From Nitrospira sp. (GTDB taxonomy: Bacteria > Nitrospirota > Nitrospiria > Nitrospirales > Nitrospiraceae): a DNA stretch of 64,000 nt. Below the pieces are notes generated by a model. The model had not been told where the DNA came from, did no database searches, and worked only from the letters and a program-made list of their open reading frames with translations. Below, piece after piece: positions 9,069-16,920 of this stretch. Each line of letters opens with the position of its first letter. The first letter of the stretch is position 1. The stretch is taken from positions 2,713,001 through 2,777,000 of the forward strand of contig CP054184.1 in assembly GCA_015709715.1 (NCBI GenBank), written 5' to 3'. A program made the position numbers and the translations under genes.

Positions 9069-9121
9069 GATTGGCTCCCTGTATCATTGATGGAGGGTGT
9101 CAATGATTTCATGGACCAATC
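9069..9121 (+). promoter_or_regulatory. nested inverted repeats upstream of the cupredoxin gene
   Basis: Outer arms GATTGG/CCAATC enclose symmetrical eight-base internal loops and inner arms ATCATTGA/TCAATGAT around a nine-base loop. It lies just before the AGGAGG at 9126-9131. The decamer CCTGTATCAT occurs both here (9078-9087) and in the preceding hairpin (9018-9027), exactly 60 bases apart. Confidence 0.4.
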
Positions 9122-9137
9122 ACAGAGGAGGCCGGAC

Positions 9138-10130
9138 GTGACATTGCGTACCATAATTGAAAGGACATCGTGCAAGAAAGAGAAGAGGGCTCGCATGGGA
9201 GGAAGGGGGCTGCTGATGGCAGCCATGGCTTGGGCGTGCTTCGCTGGTGTGCCCGCCTCGGCCTATGAAGAAGTGCCGGTGACGGACGGTGGAACCCTCA
9301 CAGGGGCCATCACCCTGGAGGGAAAGGTCCCTAAACCCAAGGGATACAACCTCGTGACGTTGCCCGATCAATTCTATTGCGGGCGGATTTCCGATGGGCA
9401 GGGCTGGCGCATCTTGCAGCCGTTCCAGGTCGGGCCGGCCGGAGAGTTTCGTGACGTGGTCGTCTATCTGGAGGGCATTGAAAAGGGGAAGCCCTTCGAG
9501 GAAGGGACCGTTCCGCAGATTGAAGCGAAAGACTGTCTCTTCCTGCCGTTTACGACAGTCGTGCGGGACGATCAATCGGTGACGGTGGTGAACATGGATC
9601 CCGTCATGCACGACATTCAAGCCTATGAAACCTCGCAGCTGGGTCCGCGGGTCTTGTTCAACGTGCCGCTGCCGATGAATCCTCAGCATCCGCGCAACTT
9701 CAAAGATCGGAGCGATGCGGCGCTGTACCACAAGCACATGGCCGGCCCGCCGATGAAGCAGTTGGTCAACCTCAGCAAGGGCCGCCGGATCTTCGTCATG
9801 CAATGCGGGTTCCACGCCTATATGGAGAGCTGGGGCGTGGCCGTCACCAATCCCTACTTTGCCAAGACCGATGAGCAGGGCCGGTTTACCATGACCAACG
9901 TGCCCCCCGGCACCTACAAGTTGGTCGTGTGGCATCCCTACGTCCGCACCGCGATCGAACAGACCGTGACGATCGGGGCGAAGGGGACGGTGGAAGCCAA
10001 TATCGTCGTGCAGGCTCCGACGGGACGGTTGTACGCGAACGAGGTGATCGACCATCCTTACGTTCGCTACAACATCCCCGAAGAAACGCAGAAAGAAATC
10101 GATCCGATGGTGCAGAAACAGGAACACTGA
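9138..10130 (+). CDS. exported cupredoxin-like protein with carboxypeptidase-regulatory-like domain
   Basis: A 330-residue protein with a long n-region and signal sequence ending in VPASA. The middle has the histidine in NMDPVMHDIQAY and a cluster MQCGFHAYMESW, which supplies the Cys, His and Met expected of a type-1 copper site. The C-terminal part (FTMTNVPPGTYKLVVWHP) is the small Ig-like carboxypeptidase-regulatory fold. GTG at 9138 was chosen because AGGAGG is six bases upstream; ATG at 9195 is an alternative. Downstream of the multicopper oxidase, so it may deliver copper or electrons to it. I do not know a named family member. Confidence 0.72.
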   Translation: MTLRTIIERTSCKKEKRARMGGRGLLMAAMAWACFAGVPASAYEEVPVTDGGTLTGAITLEGKVPKPKGYNLVTLPDQFYCGRISDGQGWRILQPFQVGPAGEFRDVVVYLEGIEKGKPFEEGTVPQIEAKDCLFLPFTTVVRDDQSVTVVNMDPVMHDIQAYETSQLGPRVLFNVPLPMNPQHPRNFKDRSDAALYHKHMAGPPMKQLVNLSKGRRIFVMQCGFHAYMESWGVAVTNPYFAKTDEQGRFTMTNVPPGTYKLVVWHPYVRTAIEQTVTIGAKGTVEANIVVQAPTGRLYANEVIDHPYVRYNIPEETQKEIDPMVQKQEH

Positions 10131-10138
10131 AGAGGACC

Positions 10139-11071
10139 ATGGCAACACTCAGTCGGGTTTCGCTGCCGGCCGTCATGGTCGGTCTGGCGACAGGGCTGCT
10201 TCTGGGTTTGGTGACGACGAGCCATGCCGACCATGAATTGCCCAAGCCGCCGCCGCTCTGGTCTCCGCTCGATGAGGCCGAGCGGTTGGCGTTGATCGAC
10301 GTGCCAGGCGGCATGGTCCAGGTGCCAGCCGGCCCATTCTTGATGGGCAGCGATCCGCGGGTCGATCGGGCGGCAGGGCCGCAGGAGCAGCCCCAGCATC
10401 AGGTGTACGTCGACGCCTTCCAGATCGATCGGTTCGAAGTCAGCAATGTGAACTATTTGCGGTATGTCCTGGCCACCGGAGCGCCATGGCCGCATTACTG
10501 GCGGGAACAGCCGTTTCCGGAAAAGATCGCGAAACATCCGGTGATCGGTGTCTCATGGCGGGAGGCTGATGCCTATTGCCGGTGGCGGGGAGCCCGTCTC
10601 CCGACCGAAGCCGAATGGGAGAAGGCCGCGCGCGGCGAGGACGGGCGCATGTTTCCCTGGGGCAATGAGCCGGCCGGTTGGATCAAGAGCAACATCGCCC
10701 ATCCGGGATCCAAACGGGGGGCGAAGTATCCGCCGCTGGCCAACGTGGACCGGTACCAGAACGGTGTGAGCCCCTATGGGGTGTACCAATTGGCCGGCAA
10801 CGTCAGCGAGTGGGTATCCGATTGGTTCGATCCGGAATATTACCGGCGTGAGGAGAATCGGAACCCCATCGGCCCGACCACGGGACAGGACAAGGTCTTT
10901 CGCGGAGGGTCATGGAATGAGGACCCCGAAGTCGCCCGCTCTGCCGGGCGCAACTCCGGAGGACTCGACCATTGGAGTTATTTGATCGGGTTTCGTTGCG
11001 CAGTGTCGGGCGAGAGCAGCCGTCAACTCTCGGCCGTTGATCCGGACCTTCTGCCGAAGGCCGATCGCTGA
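10139..11071 (+). CDS. exported SUMF1/FGE-fold protein, first copy
   Basis: 310 residues with a signal peptide ending TTSHA, then a full SUMF1 domain: VPAGPFLMGSD, VSWREADAYCRWRG, LPTEAEWEKAARG, GNVSEWVSDWF, FRGGSWNEDP and GFRCAVS. In true formylglycine-generating enzymes two cysteines follow the RGGS motif and bind copper. Here that stretch has none, so sulfatase-activating chemistry is unlikely. A binding or structural role with the neighbouring copper proteins is inferred. AGAGG lies close to the start. It is followed after 33 bases by a paralogue. Confidence 0.88.
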   Translation: MATLSRVSLPAVMVGLATGLLLGLVTTSHADHELPKPPPLWSPLDEAERLALIDVPGGMVQVPAGPFLMGSDPRVDRAAGPQEQPQHQVYVDAFQIDRFEVSNVNYLRYVLATGAPWPHYWREQPFPEKIAKHPVIGVSWREADAYCRWRGARLPTEAEWEKAARGEDGRMFPWGNEPAGWIKSNIAHPGSKRGAKYPPLANVDRYQNGVSPYGVYQLAGNVSEWVSDWFDPEYYRREENRNPIGPTTGQDKVFRGGSWNEDPEVARSAGRNSGGLDHWSYLIGFRCAVSGESSRQLSAVDPDLLPKADR

Positions 11072-11104
11072 GCGGAGACGGCAGGACTAACAAGGAGGCC
11101 GAAG

Positions 11105-12076
11105 ATGAAGAAACAGCGAGTGGGCAGGTTTCGGAAGGGCCTGCGAGTGACGCAGGCCCTGGTGATCGGAGCAGCATTATTCGCGCTGATTCCGGTCGCA
11201 CGGGCGCTGGATACGCAGGACATCATCGTCGAGTGGACGCCGGAGGGGAAGGCCCTCGCCGAGCAGCGCGCGGCCACGATGAAACCCAAGGAAGGCACGG
11301 TGTTGGTACCGGCGGGCGAATTCATCATGGGCAGCGACAAAAAGACGGATCGCTTGGCCTATCGGTCGGAATTGCCGCAACGCCGTGTGTACCTGGACGC
11401 CTACGAAATCGACCAATACGAAGTCACGAACCTCCACTATCTGAAGTACATCCTCGCGACCGGCAAATTGCCGCAGTTGGATTGGCGGTATGACGGGGGG
11501 AATTTCCAGGAGTCGATGGCCAACCATCCGATCATGCACGTCTCCTGGTACGACGCCGATAGTTACTGTCGCTGGGCCGGCAAGCGGTTGCCGACGGAAG
11601 CGGAATGGGAAAAGGCCGCCCGCGGCGACGATGGGCGGTTGAACCCCTGGGGCAACCAATCGGCCGGTTTGAGCCGTGCCAATTTCGGTCGAACCGGCCT
11701 GTCCGGTCCGGTCCGGGACCGTCCCGAACGGCTGCTGATGTATCCGCCGCTCATTTCAGTGGATAAGTATGACAACGCCGTGAGTCCCTATGGGTTGTTT
11801 CAAACGATGGGCAATGTGGCGGAGTGGGTGTCGGATTGGTACGACTTGGATTATTACAAGTCCGCTCCGGATCGAAACCCGAAAGGGCCGGAAACCGGCA
11901 GCCAGAAGGCGTTTCGGGGCGGCGGCTGGATGGACAGCACCACCACCATGCGGGTGGCCATGCGGAACGGGACCGATCCGAACACCAAGATCAATTGGAT
12001 GGGGTTCCGTTGCGCGCGTGATGTGAAAGAGGGCACGGCGAGCACCGTGTCCTACACGGGGCCGACGGGTCAATAG
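11105..12076 (+). CDS. exported SUMF1/FGE-fold protein, second copy
   Basis: 323 residues; signal peptide MKKQRVGRFRKG...FALIPVARA. It shares the SUMF1 landmarks with its neighbour: VPAGEFIMGSD, VSWYDADSYCRWAG, LPTEAEWEKAARG, GNVAEWVSDWYD, FRGGGWMDS, GFRCARD. It likewise lacks the catalytic cysteine pair after RGGG. AAGGAGG precedes the ATG. A tandem pair of non-catalytic SUMF1 proteins inside a copper-oxidase operon suggests a complex rather than sulfatase maturation. The two copies are clearly diverged, so the duplication is not recent. Confidence 0.88.
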   Translation: MKKQRVGRFRKGLRVTQALVIGAALFALIPVARALDTQDIIVEWTPEGKALAEQRAATMKPKEGTVLVPAGEFIMGSDKKTDRLAYRSELPQRRVYLDAYEIDQYEVTNLHYLKYILATGKLPQLDWRYDGGNFQESMANHPIMHVSWYDADSYCRWAGKRLPTEAEWEKAARGDDGRLNPWGNQSAGLSRANFGRTGLSGPVRDRPERLLMYPPLISVDKYDNAVSPYGLFQTMGNVAEWVSDWYDLDYYKSAPDRNPKGPETGSQKAFRGGGWMDSTTTMRVAMRNGTDPNTKINWMGFRCARDVKEGTASTVSYTGPTGQ

Positions 12077-12155
12077 GGAGGTCACCAGTCGATCATGCAT
12101 CGACTATTAGGAATGCTGATGCCTCGGGCCGGCGAGCGCGGTGCAGCAAGCCGAC

Positions 12156-12178
12156 GGGAGAGCCAGGACGGCTCTCCC
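12156..12178 (+). promoter_or_regulatory. intercistronic hairpin
   Basis: GGGAGAGCC-AGGAC-GGCTCTCCC is a perfect nine-base stem without a T run, placed between the second SUMF1 gene and the outer-membrane gene. It could set differential mRNA stability within the operon. Confidence 0.45.
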
Positions 12179-12206
12179 GCAACAACAGCCCAAGGAGGGG
12201 GGCATC

Positions 12207-12917
12207 ATGCGGAGATGGAAGAGCAGTGGGATCGGTGGAGTCGTGCGTGCGACGGTTGCGATCGTCGCGGTCCTCGGTGTCTGTGGTGCTTGGCCGGCCT
12301 CGGCTGAAGAAATCGGCAACATGGTTGCGTTCAAGGGCGGATTCATGCGGTTGAACAGCGATCGCGCCGACAACTTATTTACGGATGCCAGGAATCCGTT
12401 GGGGGCTGGTCTCAACGACAGCCAAAACGGATGGTATGTCGGCGCCTGGTTGGATCTGGCCCTCTCCAAAGACGCGTGGGGGCTGATGAATGGGACCTGG
12501 GCGGTGGGGGAGATCGGTCTGCAGTTCAATCGCATCGCGTCGAAAGTCGTGACCAACACGGGCAATCTCGGTGTCGGCACAACTCCCCCGGCGGGCTTGC
12601 AAGTTACATCAACCACACCCTCGACGCAGCAATTGACGATGGTGACAATCGACATCTCGCCCAAACTGAAGTTCATGGAGGGCAGTGCGTTTCGGCCGTG
12701 GCTCATTCCGGTGGGACTTGATATCCATGTCATCAGCCCGCCATCCAACCAAACTCAGTATTTGGATGTCGGGGTGCAATTCGGCGCCGGTTTCGAGTAT
12801 CAAGTGTGGAAGGCATTCAAGTTGGGCATGGATGCGCGGTACCACTTGACGGCCAACATGACCAATACGTCGAACAGTTACTTCCAAGTGGGGCCCTATG
12901 TCGGGATCTCGTTCTGA
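12207..12917 (+). CDS. outer-membrane beta-barrel protein
   Basis: 236 residues; signal peptide ending in AWPASA, then alternating hydrophobic/polar strands typical of a small barrel (EIGLQFNRIAS, TIDISPKLKFM, LDVGVQFGAGFEYQV, LGMDARYHLTANM) and a terminal aromatic, YVGISF. Start at 12207 follows AGGAGG; the same frame is open further upstream but without a site. Probably the outer-membrane partner of the copper-enzyme operon. The precise family is not recognised. Confidence 0.75.
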   Translation: MRRWKSSGIGGVVRATVAIVAVLGVCGAWPASAEEIGNMVAFKGGFMRLNSDRADNLFTDARNPLGAGLNDSQNGWYVGAWLDLALSKDAWGLMNGTWAVGEIGLQFNRIASKVVTNTGNLGVGTTPPAGLQVTSTTPSTQQLTMVTIDISPKLKFMEGSAFRPWLIPVGLDIHVISPPSNQTQYLDVGVQFGAGFEYQVWKAFKLGMDARYHLTANMTNTSNSYFQVGPYVGISF

Positions 12918-12957
12918 ACGGGGTTCGGCAGTCGGATCATAGGAGCAGATGGGCAAG

Positions 12958-12987
12958 ACACCGGGCGGCCTTTCCGCCGCCCGGTGT
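12958..12987 (+). terminator. strong hairpin closing the multicopper oxidase operon
   Basis: ACACCGGGCGGC-CTTTCC-GCCGCCCGGTGT is a perfect 12-base stem with a six-base loop. No T run follows, so it is terminator-like rather than a textbook intrinsic terminator. The remaining bases up to 13193 hold no gene I can support. Confidence 0.6.
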
Positions 12988-13193
12988 GACAGACGACCGG
13001 GTGCCTGCAGAGGACCTCTCAAGCCGCGCTCACCTTTTGTGAATCTTCTACAGTCTATCGATCTGGCGTCGCAGGTCACCGGTGAATCCGCACGGATCGC
13101 CGGAGCCTGCGGGAGTCGAGCGGCTAGGCGTCACTTGCCTCAGCCCCCTCCGGTCGGTCATGCTGCCTGCGGTACGTCATCAGAAAGGAGCGG

Positions 13194-13670
13194 GTGGTGT
13201 TTGTGCTGATTTGGATTCACCTGCTGTCTGCGGTGGTGTGGATCGGTGGGATGGTGTTTCTATCGGTCGTGTTGGTGCCTGTGCTCCGGCGAGGCGGCCA
13301 ATTCGCCCAGCACGCGACGCTGTTTCGCACGGTCGCCTACCGGTTTCGCGGGCTGGTCTGGGGGGCGATGGGGGTGTTGATTGTGACCGGCTTGGTGATC
13401 GCGTCAGGGCGGTCGATCGATGTCACGGCGCCGCACTTATGGCCCGCGGTGTTTGCGGCGAAATTGGGTGTCGTGGCGTTGTTGTTCGCCCTCACGCTGC
13501 TGCATGACCTTGTCGTGGGTCCGCGAGTGCGACGGGTGCTCGGCGTGAAAGAGGTCGAGCGTACAGCAGGAGACCGGCTCTTGCTCCGGTACTCCGTCTT
13601 GGTACCGCGCCTCTCGTTGCTGTTGTCGCTGGTGGTGCTGCTGCTGGCCGTGATCCTCGCCCGCACGTAG
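13194..13670 (+). CDS. CopD-like four-helix membrane protein
   Basis: 158 residues with four hydrophobic helices: WIHLLSAVVWIGGMVFL, GLVWGAMGVLIVTGLVIA, PAVFAAKLGVVALLFALTLLHDLVV and LSLLLSLVVLLLAVIL. The first-helix motif IHLLSAVVWIGGMVF and the internal His resemble the CopD/DUF4149 membrane family, some of which are linked to copper handling. GTG at 13194 or 13197 is the start; AAGGAG fits 13197 slightly better. It lies after the hairpin that ends the copper-oxidase operon, so it may be transcribed separately. Confidence 0.65.
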   Translation: MVFVLIWIHLLSAVVWIGGMVFLSVVLVPVLRRGGQFAQHATLFRTVAYRFRGLVWGAMGVLIVTGLVIASGRSIDVTAPHLWPAVFAAKLGVVALLFALTLLHDLVVGPRVRRVLGVKEVERTAGDRLLLRYSVLVPRLSLLLSLVVLLLAVILART

Positions 13671-13697
13671 CGAACCCGTCGCCGAGCCTACCGGATA

Positions 13698-14393
13698 TCA
13701 ATCTGCCGGAAGCGGGAGGGTGGTCTGGACGAGCCGCTCCGCCTGAGCCTGGCTGGTCAAGGACAGTCTGAGGACGACGCCGCAGAGGGCGAAGAGCGCC
13801 GCGGTCACCAGGAAGAACACCACCGTGAACGAGCCGGCGGTGACGGCCCAAGCTTGGGAATCGGCCCAATGGCGTTCCAGCGCCCTGACCTCTTCGTCCC
13901 GGATCTGTCCGGCGAGCTGCCGAATCGTGTTCATGGTGCCATGGTCATGATTGACGAGCACCACCGACTTGGCGACCGGAAGCCCCTCGGTCCGGCGCGC
14001 CAGGATGGCATGGTTCATCTCATCTGACCGCCGGTCGATCTGATTCTCGAGTTGAGCCACAAGGCGTCGCTGAACCAGGCTGTCCTGCGTGAGCACCCCG
14101 ATGCGTCGAAGGTGCGTTTCCAAGGTATTCAAGGCGTCTCGATAGGGAGCCAGGTAGTGCTCCGAGCCCGTGATGAGGTAGCCGCGCTGATTCGTTTCCG
14201 CGCCTGCTACCGTGCCGACCATCCGTTCGAGTTCCAGCAAGGACTGTTGCCGGTGCGACACTTCAGCCGTCGATGTCTTGAATTGCAGCAGGCTGAGGAA
14301 CGATGCGGCCACGATCGATTCCACCGCCACGAAGGCGATGATCAAACTGACGGGCAGGCCGTTGCCTGTCCCCATTCGCGATAGGAGTGACAT
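13698..14393 (-). CDS. orphan CHASE3-domain membrane protein
   Basis: 231 residues. One membrane helix (VSLIIAFVAVESIVAASFLSLL), a periplasmic CHASE3-type helical domain with the signature GAETNQRGYLITGSEHYLAPY, then a second helix (AVTAGSFTVVFFLVTAALFALCGVVL) and a tail of about 20 residues. CHASE3 normally precedes HAMP, kinase or cyclase domains; none follows here. It is divergent from the sulfide:quinone oxidoreductase gene and shares its 232-base regulatory region. It may signal through a partner kinase or be a truncated receptor. Confidence 0.75.
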   Translation of the reverse strand: MSLLSRMGTGNGLPVSLIIAFVAVESIVAASFLSLLQFKTSTAEVSHRQQSLLELERMVGTVAGAETNQRGYLITGSEHYLAPYRDALNTLETHLRRIGVLTQDSLVQRRLVAQLENQIDRRSDEMNHAILARRTEGLPVAKSVVLVNHDHGTMNTIRQLAGQIRDEEVRALERHWADSQAWAVTAGSFTVVFFLVTAALFALCGVVLRLSLTSQAQAERLVQTTLPLPAD

Positions 14394-14453
14394 GAGAATC
14401 CCCTTCCCAAGATGGTACGAGTTATACCTACTGGCCGGGCGAGCGGGAAGTCA

Positions 14454-14500
14454 TTGGACAATTACCAGTATTGTCTCGACGATCTGTCCAAGTGTTCCAT
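14454..14500. promoter_or_regulatory. candidate activator sites upstream of the SQR gene
   Basis: TTGGACA (14454-14460) and TGTCCAA (14485-14491) form an inverted pair with centres 31 bases apart, about three helical turns. The right half reads CTGTCCAAGT (14484-14493), identical to ten bases of the site at 3605. A further pair, GACAAT-N7-ATTGTC, overlaps the left half. The sites lie 60-100 bases before the -24 element. Confidence 0.55.
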
Positions 14501-14550
14501 CGCGTCACAGGTCGGCCTGTCGCTATTTCTAGTGAATCGAGTGAATCCAA

Positions 14551-14566
14551 TGGCCCATTTTCTGCT
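14551..14566 (+). promoter_or_regulatory. sigma-54 promoter for the SQR gene
   Basis: TGGCCC-ATTTT-CTGCT keeps the invariant GG (14552-14553) and GC (14564-14565) ten bases apart, with two departures from consensus. Start would be near 14577, about 50 bases before the ATG. Confidence 0.6.
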
Positions 14567-14625
14567 CTTAACAACCAAAGGGGCAAGCTGACGACGTCAA
14601 TATCGAGTTGATGAGGAGGTGAATC

Positions 14626-15873
14626 ATGGCGAGAGTGGTCATCATCGGCGCCTCGATCGGGGGGTTGCCGGCGGCCTATGAGGCCCGGGAGTTGTTGGCC
14701 CAGAAACATCAGGTGACAGTCATTTCCAATGTGGAGTCCTTCCATTTCGTGCCGTCCAATCCCTGGGTGGCGGTCGGGTGGCGTACGAGAAAAGACATCA
14801 GCTTCGCGTTGGGGCCGGTGCTGGAGAAAAAGGGCGTCGAATATATTCACGCCGTCGCCGAGCGGATCGAGCCGGAACAGAATCGGGTCATCACGTCCAA
14901 GGGCGAAGTCTCGTACGATTACCTGATCATCGCGACCGGCCCCAAACTCAACTTCGGCGCCGTGCCGGGCTTGGGACCGAGCGGCTACACCCAGTCCGTC
15001 TGTAACGTCGACCATGCGGAGCAGGCCTATGGCAGTTATCAGGCTTTTCTGAAAGATCCTGGCCCGATCGTGGTCGGGGCGGTGCAGGGGGCGTCCTGCT
15101 TCGGTCCGGCCTATGAAATGGCCTTCATCCTGGACGCGGATCTTCGGAAGCGAAAGTTACGCAAGAAGGTGCCGATCTACTTCGTGACGCCGGAGCCCTA
15201 TCTCGGCCACATGGGCCTCGCGGGTGTGGGCGCATCGCGCCGATTGATGGAGGACGAGTTCGCGGAACATTCCATCAAGCCGCTCAGCAACCAGGCCATC
15301 AAGGAGGTGCAGCCGGGGAAAATGGTCCTCGAAGGCGGCCAGGAGGTACCCTTTCGCTATTCGATGATTATTCCGCCATTCGCCGGGGTCGATGCGGTGG
15401 CCTCGACGCCGGGCCTCTGCAACCCGAAAGGATTCGTGAACATCGATGCCTATCAGGCCAATCCCAAGTACAAGAACATCTATTCGGTCGGCGTGTGTGT
15501 GGCCATTCCACCGGTAGAGCAGACGCCGATCCCGACCGGTGCGCCCAAGACCGGCTACATGATCGAGTCGATGGTGTCGGCGGCGGTGCATAACATCAAG
15601 GCCGATCTCGACAATGATCCCAAGCGTGAGACGGCCACCTGGAACGCGATTTGTTTGGCTGACATGGGAGACACCGGCGTGGCCTTCGTGGCCCTGCCGC
15701 AAATGGCGCCGCGCAATGTCACCTGGGCCAAGAAAGGGAAGTGGGTCCACCTTGCCAAGATCGCGTTGGAGAAGTATTTTCTGCGCAAGATGAAGAAGGG
15801 CGTCAGCGAGCCCTATTACGAAAAGGCGATTCTCAAGACCCTGGGCATCGCCAAGCTGGAAGCGCCCAACTAA
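14626..15873 (+). CDS. sqr: sulfide:quinone oxidoreductase-type flavoprotein
   Basis: 415 residues. The N-terminal FAD-binding motif is VVIIGASIGGLPAAYE. Three cysteines match those used for sulfide oxidation in type I SQR: C126 (SVCNVD), C158 (GASCFGPAYEM) and C343 (AICLADMGDTG). The C-terminal stretch KWVHLAKIALEKYFLRKMKKG is a basic amphipathic helix suited to peripheral membrane attachment. The enzyme would oxidise sulfide to zero-valent sulfur or polysulfide and reduce quinone. A sigma-54 promoter with upstream sites precedes it. TauE/SafE and, further away, TsdA-like and sulfite-oxidising genes support a sulfur role. Related flavoproteins with other substrates exist, but the intact cysteine triad favours SQR. 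Confidence 0.85.
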   Translation: MARVVIIGASIGGLPAAYEARELLAQKHQVTVISNVESFHFVPSNPWVAVGWRTRKDISFALGPVLEKKGVEYIHAVAERIEPEQNRVITSKGEVSYDYLIIATGPKLNFGAVPGLGPSGYTQSVCNVDHAEQAYGSYQAFLKDPGPIVVGAVQGASCFGPAYEMAFILDADLRKRKLRKKVPIYFVTPEPYLGHMGLAGVGASRRLMEDEFAEHSIKPLSNQAIKEVQPGKMVLEGGQEVPFRYSMIIPPFAGVDAVASTPGLCNPKGFVNIDAYQANPKYKNIYSVGVCVAIPPVEQTPIPTGAPKTGYMIESMVSAAVHNIKADLDNDPKRETATWNAICLADMGDTGVAFVALPQMAPRNVTWAKKGKWVHLAKIALEKYFLRKMKKGVSEPYYEKAILKTLGIAKLEAPN

Positions 15874-15911
15874 GCGCGATTGGTTACGCCGAACAGCCGA
15901 AAGGGACGGTG

Positions 15912-16337
15912 ATGCACCCACTCCATCCTATGTTCGTCCATTTTCCGGTCGCCCTGTTGTCCGCCAGTGTCCTCTTCGACCTGCTCGCGGAAAAATGGCG
16001 GCCGGAAGAGTTGCGGATTGCGAGTTTCTATACATTGCTTCTGGGGTTGGCCGGCGCCGTGGTCACGGTGGCCACGGGAGCGATGGCGGAGGAATCGGTC
16101 GAGCAGAGCGGCGTGCCCAAGCGCGTCCTTGAGATCCATGAGGCCTTGGGATTCACGACCTTCTGGATCTTCGCCGGGCTGGTAGGGGTCCGCGCGGCGA
16201 CGTGGCTGGGATGGATCAGGGACCGCCGCTTCATGCTGGTGCTCGGTTTAGTCGGGGTCGCTGTGCTGTTCGTGACCAGCTATTTCGGCGGCAGCCTGGT
16301 CTACGACTTCGGCGCCGGCGTTGCGGCTCGGCGGTAA
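15912..16337 (+). CDS. DUF2231-family membrane protein
   Basis: 141 residues with four membrane helices. It starts with HPLHPMFVHFPVALL, the usual DUF2231 opening with several histidines in and near the first helix. A second histidine region (LEIHEALGFTTFWIF) follows. AGGGA precedes the ATG at 15912. Members are thought to be small redox-associated membrane proteins, but the function is not defined. It lies 38 bases after the SQR gene and is probably cotranscribed with it. Confidence 0.8.
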   Translation: MHPLHPMFVHFPVALLSASVLFDLLAEKWRPEELRIASFYTLLLGLAGAVVTVATGAMAEESVEQSGVPKRVLEIHEALGFTTFWIFAGLVGVRAATWLGWIRDRRFMLVLGLVGVAVLFVTSYFGGSLVYDFGAGVAARR

Positions 16338-16369
16338 TATCAGGTCGACGGAGAAAGGGGCCGCAACCT

Positions 16370-16874
16370 ATGAGGCAGAAGCTCTGCATAGTCGCTGTCA
16401 GTCTGTTGGGGATGATGTTGGTGGCGGGAGGGTGACAACTCCTCAAGTCCGTCGATGCGCTGATCCGAGGCGCCGGTGATTTGCAGCCGGATCGTAGGTT
16501 TATGGAAGCGGCAGCCAGGGCGGCCGGAATGACGAGGGCGCAGGTCTGGAACTCACGAAGACGATTGCCGATCGATGGGGCGCCTACCTTGATGGAGGCT
16601 ACAATGTCATCGGGGACGCGCCGGGGACCAACTTCAATAATCAGTAGTGGTATGACGTGGGTGTCGGGCATGATGTGACGGAAGAGTTCCATCGAAGCCT
16701 GTTTTATGAGGAATATCGCGCCTGGTGAATACCGTGAACAATGCCCGTGATCTTCTGGCCATCGGGAACTACATCCTGGATGAGCATCTACACGTGACCA
16801 CGTCGTTGTTGGTCGGGCTTTCGAACGGCGCCCCTCAGTATGGACTGAGCGCGGGAGCCAGGTTTCGGTTTTAA
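16370..16874 (+). pseudogene. composite pseudogene: cytochrome c'-like head joined to barrel-protein tail
   Basis: It begins with a good site (GAAAGGGG) and a signal-like peptide, then TGA at 16433. In the same frame follows QLLKSVDALIRG...AARAAGM, matching the middle of the cytochrome c'-like genes at 36342 and 54415. At about 16530 the sequence switches to DEGAGLELTKTIADRW and continues as a close copy of the last third of the barrel gene at 37347-38294. That part has CAG-TAG-TGG (stop at 16645) where the intact gene has Q-W-W, a one-base deletion near 16722, and the same RFRF ending. It is therefore the wreck of a second cytochrome/barrel locus after internal deletion. Confidence 0.85.
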
Positions 16875-16920
16875 GCGGGATGGGGTCGGTGGTGTCAGCG
16901 CGAGACGGGCAGGGCCCTGC

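Noticed and set aside
10139-12076. Annotation of the SUMF1 proteins as formylglycine-generating enzymes
   Set aside because: The catalytic cysteine pair after the RGGS/RGGG motif is missing in both and no sulfatase is nearby.
16481-16678. 65-codon frame inside 16338-16920
   Set aside because: It is a piece of the composite pseudogene; the similarity to the intact genes lies in other frames with stops.
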